DNA of 64,000 bases from Thauera aromatica_A (GTDB taxonomy: Bacteria; Pseudomonadota; Gammaproteobacteria; Burkholderiales; Rhodocyclaceae): contig NZ_JALLIK010000103.1 of assembly GCF_023093595.1 (NCBI RefSeq), forward strand, positions 1-64,000. The letters are read 5' to 3'. Positions within the stretch are counted from its first letter, which is position 1. Every line of letters starts with the position of its first letter. The position numbers and the translations under genes were made by a program. This document shows positions 24,378 through 32,717 of this stretch, in pieces. The notes below the pieces were generated by a model. It did no database searches, was not told the DNA's origin, and worked only from the letters and a program-made list of their open reading frames with translations.

Positions 24378-25832
24378 TCACAGCAGGACGATGTCGAACT
24401 GCTCCTGGGTGTAGCTGCCCTCGGCGTGGAGCGAGACCTTCTTGTCGATGAAGTCCGACAGCATCGCCAGCGACTGGCTTTCCTCGTCGAGGAAGAGGTC
24501 GATGACGTTGGGCGCGGCGAGGACGCGGAACTCCCTGGCGTTGAACTGGCGCGCCTCGCGCAGCAGCTCGCGCAGGATCTCGTAGGCTACCGTGCGCGCG
24601 GTCTTGACTTCGCCGCGGCCGCTGCAGGTGGGGCAGGGCTCGCACAGCAGGTGGGCGAGCGACTCGCGGGTGCGCTTCCGCGTCATCTCCACCAGGCCGA
24701 GCGCGGTGAAGCCGTTGATGCTCATCTTGGTGTGGTCGCGCGCCAGCGCCTTGCGGAATTCCTCCAGCACCATTTCGCGGTGCTCGACGTTCTCCATGTC
24801 GATGAAGTCGATGATGATGATGCCGCCGAGGTTGCGCAGGCGCAGCTGGCGGGCGATCGCCTGGCTGGCTTCGAGGTTGGTCTTGAAGATGGTGTCGTCG
24901 AAGTTGCGCGCGCCGACGAAGCCGCCGGTATTGACGTCCACCGTGGTCATCGCCTCGGTCTGGTCGATGATCAGGTAGCCGCCCGACTTCAGGTCCACAC
25001 GGCGGGCGAGCGCCTTCTGGATTTCCTCTTCGACGTTGTAGAGCTCGAACAGCGGGCGTTCGCCGCTGTAGTGCTCGAGCAGGGGCAGGACCTTGGGAGT
25101 GTATTCGGCGGCGAAGGCGGAAAGCTTCTGGAAGTTTTCCCGCGAATCGATGCGGATGCGGGTGGTCTCGTCGTTGGCGAGGTCGCGCAGGGTGCGCTGG
25201 CCCAGGCCGAGGTCCTCGTGCACCAGCTTGGGCGGGAACGCGCCGCGGGTGCTGCCGGAGACCTCGCCCCACAGCTTGCGCAGGTAGGCGATGTCGGCGC
25301 CGAGCTCGGCGTCGGAGGCGGATTCGGCCATCGTCCGGACGATGAAGCCGCCCGGTTCGTCCTCCGGCACCAGCGCGGTGAGGCGGCCGCGCAGGGCTTC
25401 GCGCTCGGCCTCGTCCTCGATCCGCTGCGAAATGCCGATGTGTTTTTCCTGGGGGAGGTAGACGAGCAGGCGCCCGGCGAGGCTGATCTGGGTGGACAGG
25501 CGCGCGCCCTTGGTGCCGATCGGATCCTTGAGCACCTGCACCATCAGGCTCTGGCCTTCGGCGAGGATGCGCTCGATCGGCCGCGCCGGCTCGCCATGGG
25601 GGCGGTCGGTCCAGATGTCGGCGACGTGGAGGAAGGCGGTGCGCTCGAGGCCGATGTCGATGAAGGCCGACTGCATGCCGGGCAGCACGCGGACCACCTT
25701 GCCGAGGTAGATGTTGCCGACGATGCCGCGGCAGGTGGTGCGCTCGATGTGCAGTTCCTGCACGACGCCCTGCTCGACGATCGCCACCCGGGTTTCCTGC
25801 GGGGTGCAGTTGATGAGGAATTCGATGCTCAT
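24378..25832 (-). CDS. rng: ribonuclease G
   Basis: RNase G is a 5'-end-sensing endoribonuclease involved in 16S rRNA 5' maturation and mRNA decay. The 484-residue protein has an N-terminal S1 domain (about residues 37-125, GNIYLGKVVRVLPGMQSAFID), the RNase E/G catalytic core with metal-binding aspartates in MTTVDVNTGG and IIIDFIDM, and the Zn-link CEPCPTCSGRG. It lacks the long C-terminal scaffold of RNase E. The start at 25832 (MSIEFLINCTPQETRVA) is the conserved one. It is followed upstream by maf in the usual order. Confidence 0.95.
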   Translation of the reverse strand: MSIEFLINCTPQETRVAIVEQGVVQELHIERTTCRGIVGNIYLGKVVRVLPGMQSAFIDIGLERTAFLHVADIWTDRPHGEPARPIERILAEGQSLMVQVLKDPIGTKGARLSTQISLAGRLLVYLPQEKHIGISQRIEDEAEREALRGRLTALVPEDEPGGFIVRTMAESASDAELGADIAYLRKLWGEVSGSTRGAFPPKLVHEDLGLGQRTLRDLANDETTRIRIDSRENFQKLSAFAAEYTPKVLPLLEHYSGERPLFELYNVEEEIQKALARRVDLKSGGYLIIDQTEAMTTVDVNTGGFVGARNFDDTIFKTNLEASQAIARQLRLRNLGGIIIIDFIDMENVEHREMVLEEFRKALARDHTKMSINGFTALGLVEMTRKRTRESLAHLLCEPCPTCSGRGEVKTARTVAYEILRELLREARQFNAREFRVLAAPNVIDLFLDEESQSLAMLSDFIDKKVSLHAEGSYTQEQFDIVLL

Positions 25833-25900
25833 GATGTCGTTTCGAATGGGATCAGGTCTTGCTTCTGCGCTTCCGCGAACGGGGGCGGGGAGGCGCGAAT

Positions 25901-26539
25901 TCAAGAGCTGATCCCACTGCCGATGACGCCGCAGCCGAAGGCATCGAGCAGCTGCGCGGTCTCGAACAGCGGCAGCCCCATGATGCCCGAGTAGCTGCCG
26001 CGGATCTCCTCGACGAACACCGCGGCGCGCCCCTGGATGCCGTAGGCGCCGGCCTTGTCCATCGGTTCGCCGCAGGCGATGTAGTGGCGGATGTCGTCTT
26101 CGCCGAGGGGGCGGAAGCGCACTTCGCTGACCGACAGCCGGCTGCGGATGCGCCGGCCGTCGCCGACCGCGATCGCGGTCAGCACCCGGTGGCTGCGCCC
26201 GGACAGGCGGGACAGGATGGCGCGGGCGTCGGCGGCGTCGACCGGCTTGCCGATGATGTCGCCGTCGACTTCGAGCGCGGTGTCGGCGGCGAGCACCGGG
26301 CGCTGCGGCAGCTTGCGCCACAGCACGCGGCGCACGCCGGCTTCGGCCTTGGCGAGGGCGAGGCGTTCGACGTAGCGCTCGACCGCCTCGCCGGGCAGCG
26401 GCGTCTCATCGACGTCGGCGTCCTCGCCGCGCTCGCCGCTACGGAAGGCGAGCACGTCGAAGCCCACGCCGATCTGGCGCAGCAGTTCGCGGCGGCGCGG
26501 GCTGGTGGAGGCGAGATAGATGCGCGGACTGATGGGCAT
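25901..26539 (-). CDS. maf: Maf-family nucleotide pyrophosphatase (YhdE type)
   Basis: Maf proteins hydrolyse non-canonical or excess nucleoside triphosphates (dTTP/UTP in the YhdE group) to monophosphates. The 212-residue product has the substrate loop ASTSPRRRELL, the catalytic AADTALEVDG and GRSHRVLTAIAV, plus KAGAYGIQGRAAVFVEEIRG. It lies between rlmH and rng on the minus strand, a common betaproteobacterial order. Confidence 0.93.
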   Translation of the reverse strand: MPISPRIYLASTSPRRRELLRQIGVGFDVLAFRSGERGEDADVDETPLPGEAVERYVERLALAKAEAGVRRVLWRKLPQRPVLAADTALEVDGDIIGKPVDAADARAILSRLSGRSHRVLTAIAVGDGRRIRSRLSVSEVRFRPLGEDDIRHYIACGEPMDKAGAYGIQGRAAVFVEEIRGSYSGIMGLPLFETAQLLDAFGCGVIGSGISS

Positions 26540-26549
26540 GGGCGAGGCC

Positions 26550-27020
26550 TCATTCGCGGTGATAGGGGTGCTTGCGCAGTACCGTCCAGGCGCGGTACAG
26601 CGCTTCGGCGAGCAGCGGACGCACCAGCGCGTGCGGCAGGGTCAGGCTGGAGAGGCGGAGCGCCTCGTCGGCGCTGGCCTTGAGCGCCGGAGCGAGGCCG
26701 TCGGGGCCGCCGATGATCAGGGCGATGTCGGTGCCGCCGGCCTGCCAGGCTTCGAGCCGGCGGGCGAGGGCCGGCGTCGTCAGGTCGGCGCCGTGCTCGT
26801 CGAGGATCACCCGCCGGCAGCGCGGCGGCAGCGCGGCTTCGATGCGGGCGGCTTCGGCGGCCATCAGCGCGTCGACGGTCTTGCCGCTGGTGCGCGGTTC
26901 GGCCTTCACTTCGACGAGCTGCAGCGGCAGCTCGCGCGGCATGCGGCGGGCGAACTCGTCGAAGCCGGCCTGCACCCAGCCGGGCATGCGGTGGCCGACG
27001 GCGACGACGGTGAGCTTCAC
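26550..27020 (-). CDS. rlmH: 23S rRNA pseudouridine-1915 N3-methyltransferase
   Basis: RlmH is a SPOUT methyltransferase that methylates Psi1915 in helix 69 of 23S rRNA. The 156-residue product fits the family length, with VILDEHGADLTTPALARRL, the SAM-binding knot FLIGGPDG-type sequence ALIIGGPDGLAP, and the C-terminal HPYHRE. It starts with GTG at 27020 (VKLTVVAVGHRMP); the open frame upstream overlaps rsfS and is not RlmH-like. Only 1 bp separates it from the rsfS stop. Confidence 0.95.
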   Translation of the reverse strand: MKLTVVAVGHRMPGWVQAGFDEFARRMPRELPLQLVEVKAEPRTSGKTVDALMAAEAARIEAALPPRCRRVILDEHGADLTTPALARRLEAWQAGGTDIALIIGGPDGLAPALKASADEALRLSSLTLPHALVRPLLAEALYRAWTVLRKHPYHRE

Positions 27021-27021
27021 G

Positions 27022-27375
27022 TCACCGGCCGGCGGCGGGGCGGGGCGAAGCCGGCGCGTGGCCCCACAGTTCCTCGAGCTTGTAATAGCTGCGCACCGCG
27101 GGCTGCATGATGTGCACGACGATGCTGCCGAGGTCGACCAGCACCCACTCGCCGCTTTCTTCGCCTTCGGTGCTGAGCACTTCGCCGCCGGCGGATTTGA
27201 CCTTGTCCTGGACGTTGTGGGCGAGGGCGCGGGTCTGGCGCCCGGAGTCGGCGCTGGCGATGACGATGCGGTCGAACAGCGGGGTGTGGCGGGCGGTGTC
27301 GATGACTTCGATGTCGCGCGCCTTGATGTCCTCGAGCGCTTGGACGACGATTTTCTGCAGGGCGGGGATGTCCAT
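27022..27375 (-). CDS. rsfS: ribosomal silencing factor RsfS
   Basis: RsfS binds uL14 and blocks subunit joining when nutrients are low. The 117-residue protein shows the conserved DIEVIDTA, VIASADSGRQTRALAHNVQ, WVLVDLGSIVVHIM and YYKLEELWG motifs. The last few residues (HAPASPRPAAGR) are a variable tail. It sits between nadD and rlmH as in most proteobacteria. Confidence 0.95.
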   Translation of the reverse strand: MDIPALQKIVVQALEDIKARDIEVIDTARHTPLFDRIVIASADSGRQTRALAHNVQDKVKSAGGEVLSTEGEESGEWVLVDLGSIVVHIMQPAVRSYYKLEELWGHAPASPRPAAGR

Positions 27376-27491
27376 TCAGGTCCTGGTGAGGGTGGGCGGG
27401 GTTCGGTAGGGCGCGGCCCGATCAACGCGGCCTGGCCGGCGCCGCGGGGCCTTTGCCCGCACATGCCGGGAGCGCCGCCCGGCGGGGGGCG

Positions 27492-28184
27492 TCAGCGGTA
27501 CAGGCGGTGCGCGGCAATATAGTCGAGAACCGGATCGGGCAGCAAATAGCGCACGCTGTGGCCGTTGTTCACCAGATCGCGGATCAGCGAGGCGGAAATG
27601 GCGAGCGGGGTCATGTCGAACGGGATGACCCGGCCGGCCGGGGCGGTGCGCAGGTCGGCCGGGTCGGCGCTGTGGCGGGCGCGGCAGGCGGCGTCGAGCG
27701 CCGGCGACAGGGTGGCGGGCCAGCGCCGGCCGTGGGGCGCGTAGCCGGGGCGGTTGGCGACGGCGATGTGGGCGAGCTCGAACAACGCTTCCCAGCGATG
27801 CCAGCCCGGCAGGCCGGCGAAGGCGTCGGCGCCGAGGATCAGCACCAGCGGTCGCTGGGCGCCGAGTTCGGCGCGCAGGCGCTGGAGGGTGAGCACGGTG
27901 TAGCTCTTCTGGGCCGAGCGCACTTCGCCGTCATCCACTTCGAGGGCGGGGTTGCCGGCCGCAGCGAGTTGCGCCATCGCCAGGCGGTCTTCCGCGATGC
28001 TGTGCGGCGTGCCGCGGTGCGGCGGCTGGCCGGCGGGAATCAGGCGCACGCCGGCGAGGGCGAGCGCTTCGCGGGCTTCTTCGGCGAGGCGCAGGTGGCC
28101 GAGGTGGATCGGGTCGAAGGTGCCGCCGAGGATGCCGAGCGGGCCGCCCGCCGGAGCCGCTGCGGCTTCGGTGTCAACCGCCAT
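27492..28184 (-). CDS. nadD: nicotinate-nucleotide adenylyltransferase
   Basis: NadD adenylates nicotinate mononucleotide to deamido-NAD. The 230-residue protein has the nucleotidyltransferase motif GGTFDPIHLGHLRLAEEA (about residues 20-37), FILGADAFAGL-type LILGADAFAGLPGWHRWE, and the C-terminal ISASLIRD motif. A short Ala-rich N-terminal extension precedes the core. The gene overlaps the end of the upstream membrane-protein gene by 11 bp. Confidence 0.95.
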   Translation of the reverse strand: MAVDTEAAAAPAGGPLGILGGTFDPIHLGHLRLAEEAREALALAGVRLIPAGQPPHRGTPHSIAEDRLAMAQLAAAGNPALEVDDGEVRSAQKSYTVLTLQRLRAELGAQRPLVLILGADAFAGLPGWHRWEALFELAHIAVANRPGYAPHGRRWPATLSPALDAACRARHSADPADLRTAPAGRVIPFDMTPLAISASLIRDLVNNGHSVRYLLPDPVLDYIAAHRLYR

Positions 28185-28977
28185 CGCCGTCGTCCGCGGC
28201 GGCGTCGATCGCCGGCAGGGTGCTGCCGTCGGGCAGTCCGAAGACGTCGCGCGCGCAGGTATAGAAGCTGGCGAAGATCACCGGCACGATCAGCAGCGGG
28301 ATCGGCAGCGAGGCCAGAGTGCCGAGCGCGGGCGAGATCAGGCCGAGCACGCCGATGACGATGCCCGGCAGGATCGCGCCGAAGATCGCCAGGCCGATGG
28401 CGTAGGCGAGGAAGGGGCGCCAGTTGCGCAGGCAGGCATGGAAGCTGAAGAACAGCGCCTTCGGCGCGGACACCCTCCACCATGCCGCGAGCATCGGGGC
28501 GAACCAGTAGGCCATCATCACCGGGGTCGACAGCGCGACGGCGACGATCAGGGTGAAGCCGAGGGTCGAGTCGCCCGCCGTCTGTGCGTCGACTTCGCCG
28601 CCGCGCAGGATCTCGAACAGGGTGCCGTCGTCGATCGCGGTGAGGATCAGCAGCACCACCATGGTGGCGATCAGGTAGAGGCCACCGATCGCCACCAGCG
28701 CCTGCAGGTTGATCCTGAACCCGGAAAACAGCACGTCGGGGCCGGCCTTGCGGCGGGCGTCGATGGCGCGGCAGGCGTTGAGCACGCCCACCGACAGCGC
28801 CGGCATGATCAGCGAAGCGGCGAGCTGGCCGATCAGCGGCACCACGCTCAGCACCACCAGGGTCAGCAGGTAGCCGAAAGTGGCGAACGTGATCAGCGCC
28901 GGGTTGCGGCGCCACAGCTGCACGCCGTCGCGTAGCCAGGCCCAGCCGCGCTGCATCGGGAGTTGGTTTGCTTGCAT
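28174..28977 (-). CDS. BPSS1780-family membrane protein, copy A
   Basis: The 267-residue protein has six hydrophobic segments and the features of the BPSS1780 (DUF2189-like) integral membrane family, whose function is unknown: RGWAWLRDGVQLWRRNPALI near the N-terminus, a YWFAPMLAAWW block in the middle and a conserved PIPLLIVPVIFASFYTCARDVF end. It lies 8 bp after a related gene and overlaps nadD by 11 bp, so it belongs to the thrB to rsfS transcription unit. Confidence 0.8.
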   Translation of the reverse strand: MQANQLPMQRGWAWLRDGVQLWRRNPALITFATFGYLLTLVVLSVVPLIGQLAASLIMPALSVGVLNACRAIDARRKAGPDVLFSGFRINLQALVAIGGLYLIATMVVLLILTAIDDGTLFEILRGGEVDAQTAGDSTLGFTLIVAVALSTPVMMAYWFAPMLAAWWRVSAPKALFFSFHACLRNWRPFLAYAIGLAIFGAILPGIVIGVLGLISPALGTLASLPIPLLIVPVIFASFYTCARDVFGLPDGSTLPAIDAAADDGDGG

Positions 28978-28985
28978 GAGTCTTT

Positions 28986-29792
28986 TCAGGGTCGAGGAGG
29001 TTCGGACGGCGTGTCCGGGGCGGGGTGGGGGGCGCTCACGGCCGCGGCCGCCGGCGGCTCGAGCAGGGGAGAGAAGGTTTCCTTCCACGCCGCGTACAGC
29101 GCGCCGGCGATCACCGGGATCAGGATCAGCATGCCGAGCCCGGCGGGCAGCATCGCCACCCACAGCAGGACGTACAGCAGCGCGGCCAGCACGATGAAGG
29201 CGAGCAGGTTGTGGACGCAGGCGCGCGCCGACAGCGTCATCGCGTCGAGCGGGGCCACGCCGTGCAGCATCACCAGCGCGGGGGCGAACCAGAGCGCCAT
29301 CATCAGCAGCGCCCACAGCACGGTGAACACCAGCATCCCGAGCATCATTCCGCCAGCGGCCATGCCCATTCCGGCGAAGGCGCCGATCGCCGCGCCGGTA
29401 AGCATCGCGCTGCCGCCGCTGGCCGCCGCCACCGTCGCTGCCAGCAGCAGGCCGAGCAGATGGAAGACGCCCACCAGCAGCAGGTTGCCGGGGTGGCGGC
29501 GGAGGCCCTCGAACAGATGGTCGACGCGCAGCGCCTGGCCGCGGTCGAGCGCCTGCGCGCCCGCCAGCATGCCGGCCACCAGCACCGGCAGCGCGATCGG
29601 CGCCGCCGCCCAGCCGAGGATGGGGAGGAAGCCGAGGGCGGTGATGACGATGATGAAGATCAGCGCCTGCACCGCCCAGGTGCCCGGCGCCTGCATGAAC
29701 AGGCGCCAGCCGGCGCTGATCCACTGCAGGGCGTGGCTGGGGGCGACATCGCCCGGTGCGGGCGGAGGCGGAAGGGGGCGGGGGGCGTTCAT
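28986..29792 (-). CDS. BPSS1780-family membrane protein, copy B
   Basis: A 268-residue paralogue of the next gene with six to seven hydrophobic segments. It has the shared opening ALQWISAGWRLFMQAPGTWA, the ALWFAPALVMLH motif at the position of YWFAPM in copy A, and a Pro/Ala-rich cytoplasmic tail. The start at 29792 overlaps the thrB stop by ATGA, so the two are translationally coupled. A role in amino acid metabolism or membrane organisation cannot be inferred beyond this linkage. Confidence 0.8.
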   Translation of the reverse strand: MNAPRPLPPPPAPGDVAPSHALQWISAGWRLFMQAPGTWAVQALIFIIVITALGFLPILGWAAAPIALPVLVAGMLAGAQALDRGQALRVDHLFEGLRRHPGNLLLVGVFHLLGLLLAATVAAASGGSAMLTGAAIGAFAGMGMAAGGMMLGMLVFTVLWALLMMALWFAPALVMLHGVAPLDAMTLSARACVHNLLAFIVLAALLYVLLWVAMLPAGLGMLILIPVIAGALYAAWKETFSPLLEPPAAAAVSAPHPAPDTPSEPPRP

Positions 29793-30745
29793 CGTGGCAG
29801 GGAGGGCACGTTGGCGATGCGCAGGCGCAGGATGTCGCGGTACTCGTCCGGGTTCTTCACCAGCACCAGCTCGCCGCTGCGCGGCAGGTGGAAGTCGGCG
29901 GCGCGCGACAGCCAGAAGCGCAGCGCGGCGGCGCGCAGCATTGCCGGCCAGGCGTCGATTTCCTCCGCGGTGAATGGGCGCTCGGCGTGGTAGGCGGCGA
30001 GCAGGGCGGCGCTGCGGGTGGGGTCGAGGCGGCCGTCGGGGGTGGAGCACCAGTCGTTGACGGTGACGGCGACGTCGAACAGCAGGGCGTCGAAGCCGGC
30101 GAAGTAGAAGTCGATGACGCCGCCGATGTGCACTTCGCCGTCGTCACCCGCCTCCCACAGCACGTTGTCGCGGAAGAGGTCGGCGTGGATCGCGCCGGCA
30201 GGCAGGCGGGCGAGATCCACCGTGGCCTGGAAGGCGAGTTCGGCATCGAGCAGGCGGCGTTCGTCGGCGGGCAGGAAGTCGTGCACCGCGCGTGCGGTTT
30301 CGACGCGCCAGGCCGGGCCGCGCGGATTGTCCTGGCGGCGGCCGTAGGACTGACCGGCGAGGTGCAGGCCGGCGAGCATGGCGCCGACTTTCGCGCAGTG
30401 GTCCGGGCCGGGGGCCATCTCGGAGGCGCCCGACAGGCGCATCACCAGCGCCGCGGGGCGCTCCTGCAAGGTGCCGAGGTATTCGTTGTGGCGGTTGGCG
30501 ATCGGCCCCGGCACCGGCAGGCCGTGGCGCGACAGGTGGGCCATCAGGTGCAGGTAATAGGGCAGTTCGGCGCGGGTCATGCCTTCGAACAGCGTCAGCA
30601 CGTAGCGCCCGAGGGTGGTGGTGACGAAGAAATTGCTGTTCTGGACCCCGGCGGAAATGCCTTTCAGGACGATCAGGCGGCCGATGGCGTAATCCTTCAG
30701 CCATTCGGCGAGCACGGATTCGGGAACGGGGGTGAAGACGGACAT
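29789..30745 (-). CDS. thrB: homoserine kinase (APH/ChoK fold, HSK-II type)
   Basis: This enzyme phosphorylates homoserine on the way to threonine. It is the aminoglycoside-phosphotransferase-like form used by many beta- and gammaproteobacteria, not the GHMP form. The 318-residue protein opens MSVFTPVPESVLAEWLKDY. It has the family's GISAGVQNSNFFV glycine loop, the catalytic loop AIHADLFRDNVLWE and the metal-binding VIDFYFAG. The long open frame upstream of 30745 is not homologous and was excluded. Confidence 0.94.
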   Translation of the reverse strand: MSVFTPVPESVLAEWLKDYAIGRLIVLKGISAGVQNSNFFVTTTLGRYVLTLFEGMTRAELPYYLHLMAHLSRHGLPVPGPIANRHNEYLGTLQERPAALVMRLSGASEMAPGPDHCAKVGAMLAGLHLAGQSYGRRQDNPRGPAWRVETARAVHDFLPADERRLLDAELAFQATVDLARLPAGAIHADLFRDNVLWEAGDDGEVHIGGVIDFYFAGFDALLFDVAVTVNDWCSTPDGRLDPTRSAALLAAYHAERPFTAEEIDAWPAMLRAAALRFWLSRAADFHLPRSGELVLVKNPDEYRDILRLRIANVPSLPR

Positions 30746-30774
30746 GCGGGCTCCGGGGGTGGGCGGCGGTCGGC

Positions 30775-31395
30775 TCAGGCGGCGAGGGCGCGCGCGGCTG
30801 CGGGCAACGTGTCGGGCGAAGGGCCGCGGCGGGTCGGTGCCGGGCCGTCGCCGGCGGCGGCGCGCAGCGCCTGCCAGGCTTCGAGCTTGGCTTCGAAGCG
30901 GCGCGCGGCGTGGGCCGGGCTGGTCGACGGCAGGCGGACAAGGCGCAGGGGCGGGCTGCCGGCGGCGCGCTGGACGTGGCGGCGAAAAGCGGTTTCGGCG
31001 GCGGCGCCGTTGAAAAAGACCGTGCTGAGCTGCGGGCAGGCTGCGAACAGGGCGGCGAAATCGTTGGGCACGACGCTGTCGGGCTCGATTGCGCTGTCGA
31101 GGCTGCCGGCACGCGCGCAACTGCCGATCACATCCCACAGGGCGACGCCCGCGGCGACCAGCCGGTCGAGACGGTCGGCGTAAGGCAGCTGCGGCCCGGC
31201 GCCGAACAGGGCGCCCATGATCGGCCAGAAGGCATTGCGCGGGTGGGCGTAGTACTGCGCCGCCGCCAGCGAGGCCGCACCCGGCATGCTGCCGAGGACC
31301 AGGACCCGGGCGTCGGCGCCGAACACCGGCGGGAAGCTGCGCACCCGCCCCGCATCCCCGCGGGGCGCGGCGGCGGTGCGGGGGGACGTGCTCAC
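30775..31395 (-). CDS. DNA-deoxyinosine/uracil glycosylase-family protein
   Basis: The 206-residue product belongs to the uracil-DNA glycosylase superfamily branch annotated as DNA-deoxyinosine glycosylase (Mug/MUG-like). It has RVLVLGSMPGAASLAAAQYY as the N-terminal GxMPG motif, YAHPRNAFWPIMGALFG, and the late RLPSTSPAHA motif. It would excise deaminated bases. It starts with GTG at 31395, overlapping the DUF2782 stop (GTGA). A short Pro/Ala tail extends the C-terminus. Confidence 0.85.
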   Translation of the reverse strand: MSTSPRTAAAPRGDAGRVRSFPPVFGADARVLVLGSMPGAASLAAAQYYAHPRNAFWPIMGALFGAGPQLPYADRLDRLVAAGVALWDVIGSCARAGSLDSAIEPDSVVPNDFAALFAACPQLSTVFFNGAAAETAFRRHVQRAAGSPPLRLVRLPSTSPAHAARRFEAKLEAWQALRAAAGDGPAPTRRGPSPDTLPAAARALAA

Positions 31396-31715
31396 CAGGA
31401 CTTGACCACCCACATCGGCACCGCCAGCGTCGGCGCGCTGTCGTCGCGCACCATCTGGCCGTTGCCTTCCTTGTCGATCAGGTAGTAGGGCACGCCGTGC
31501 GGCGGCGTGACCTTGACCATGTAGAGCTTGCTGCGGATGCGGTATTCGGTGACGGTGTCCTCGCCGCGCTTGACGATGGTGACTTCGGGCTCGTCGACGG
31601 CTTCGCTGTCGGCCGGCATCGGCGGCGGTTCGGGAATCGGCTCGAGGGCCGGGGGCTGCTGGGCGAACGCGGGCAGTGCAGCGGCGAGCAGCAGGGCGGT
31701 CAGGGTGCGGCGCAT
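31392..31715 (-). CDS. DUF2782 family secreted protein
   Basis: The 107-residue protein has a signal peptide (residues 1-18, ending PAFA) and then a proline-rich linker. The DUF2782 domain follows (VTIVKRGEDTVTEYRIRSKL, MVKVTPPHGVPYYLID). Function is unknown; it is typically encoded near polA and thrB in betaproteobacteria, as here. It is translationally coupled to the glycosylase gene. Confidence 0.88.
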   Translation of the reverse strand: MRRTLTALLLAAALPAFAQQPPALEPIPEPPPMPADSEAVDEPEVTIVKRGEDTVTEYRIRSKLYMVKVTPPHGVPYYLIDKEGNGQMVRDDSAPTLAVPMWVVKSW

Positions 31716-31820
31716 GATGTTCTCCTGAATATGGCTGGATTCTAGCCGTTTCGCAGGCGCTTTCGGCGCCCGGGGCAGCGTATCGCCCGATTCGCCGGCA
31801 GCGCGCCGGTGCCGTGCCGC

Positions 31821-32546
31821 TCAAAGGTTCAGCATCATCTCGTGTTCCGCCGGCAGGGGCTGGAAGCCGCGGCGCTCGTAATGCTTGAAGATCGCCTCGA
31901 CCACCTCTTCGGGCTTGTCGATGACCTGCACCAGGTCGAGGTCCTCGCGGTTGATCATGCCTTCGGCGACGAGGCGGTCGCGCAGCCAGTCGAGCAGGCC
32001 TTTCCAGAACGGGCCGTGGACCAGGATGATCGGGATGCGCCGGCTCTTTTTGGTCTGGATCAGCGTCATCGCTTCGAGCAGCTCGTCGAGCGTGCCGAAA
32101 CCGCCCGGCATCACCACGTAGGCCGCGGCGAACTTGACGAACATGAACTTGCGCGCGAAGAAGTGCTGGAAGGTCTGCGAGATGTCCTGGTAGGGGTTTG
32201 CGCCCTGCTCGAGCGGGAGCTGGATGTTGAGCCCTACCGACGGGCTCTTGCCGAAGAAGGCGCCCTTGTTCGCCGCTTCCATGATGCCCGGGCCGCCGCC
32301 CGAGATCACCGAGAAGCCCGAGTCCGACAGCAGGCGGGCGATCTTCTCGGTGAGCATGTAGTACATGTGGTCCGGCGGCGTGCGCGCGCTGCCGAAGATC
32401 GACACCGCCGGGCGGATCGCCGACAGGCGTTCGGTGGCCTCGACGAACTCTGCCATAATTCCGAAGATTCGCCAGGATTCACGCGCGTTGTAGCGCGGCG
32501 CCGTGCCATCCGGCACGCTGCGGGGGAGTTTTTCTTTCGCGGTCAT
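31821..32546 (-). CDS. LOG family protein (TIGR00730)
   Basis: The 241-residue Rossmann-fold protein belongs to the LOG/YgdH-type nucleosidases, related to nucleotide 5'-monophosphate nucleosidases and cytokinin-activating LOG. It has VISGGGPGIMEAANKGAF and the signature PGGFGTLDELLEA, with upstream SIFGSARTPPDH. The start at 32546 (MTAKEKLPRSV) is chosen by similarity and spacing. It diverges from polA with about 170 bp between starts. A different LOG gene begins at 63790. Confidence 0.9.
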   Translation of the reverse strand: MTAKEKLPRSVPDGTAPRYNARESWRIFGIMAEFVEATERLSAIRPAVSIFGSARTPPDHMYYMLTEKIARLLSDSGFSVISGGGPGIMEAANKGAFFGKSPSVGLNIQLPLEQGANPYQDISQTFQHFFARKFMFVKFAAAYVVMPGGFGTLDELLEAMTLIQTKKSRRIPIILVHGPFWKGLLDWLRDRLVAEGMINREDLDLVQVIDKPEEVVEAIFKHYERRGFQPLPAEHEMMLNL

Positions 32547-32717
32547 GTTGTTCTCGTAGGGTGGGGACAGGCTCTTTGCACGTGCCCGCCGGATTCGCTG
32601 TCGGTGCGCGGACAAGGTCGGGGGCGCGGACCGGGGCGGTACGCTCGCTGCTCCGTGGCGCCTTACCCTGTTGCCCCGGCTTCGATCGCCCGGTTTTCCC
32701 GCAAGGATTTTTCCAGC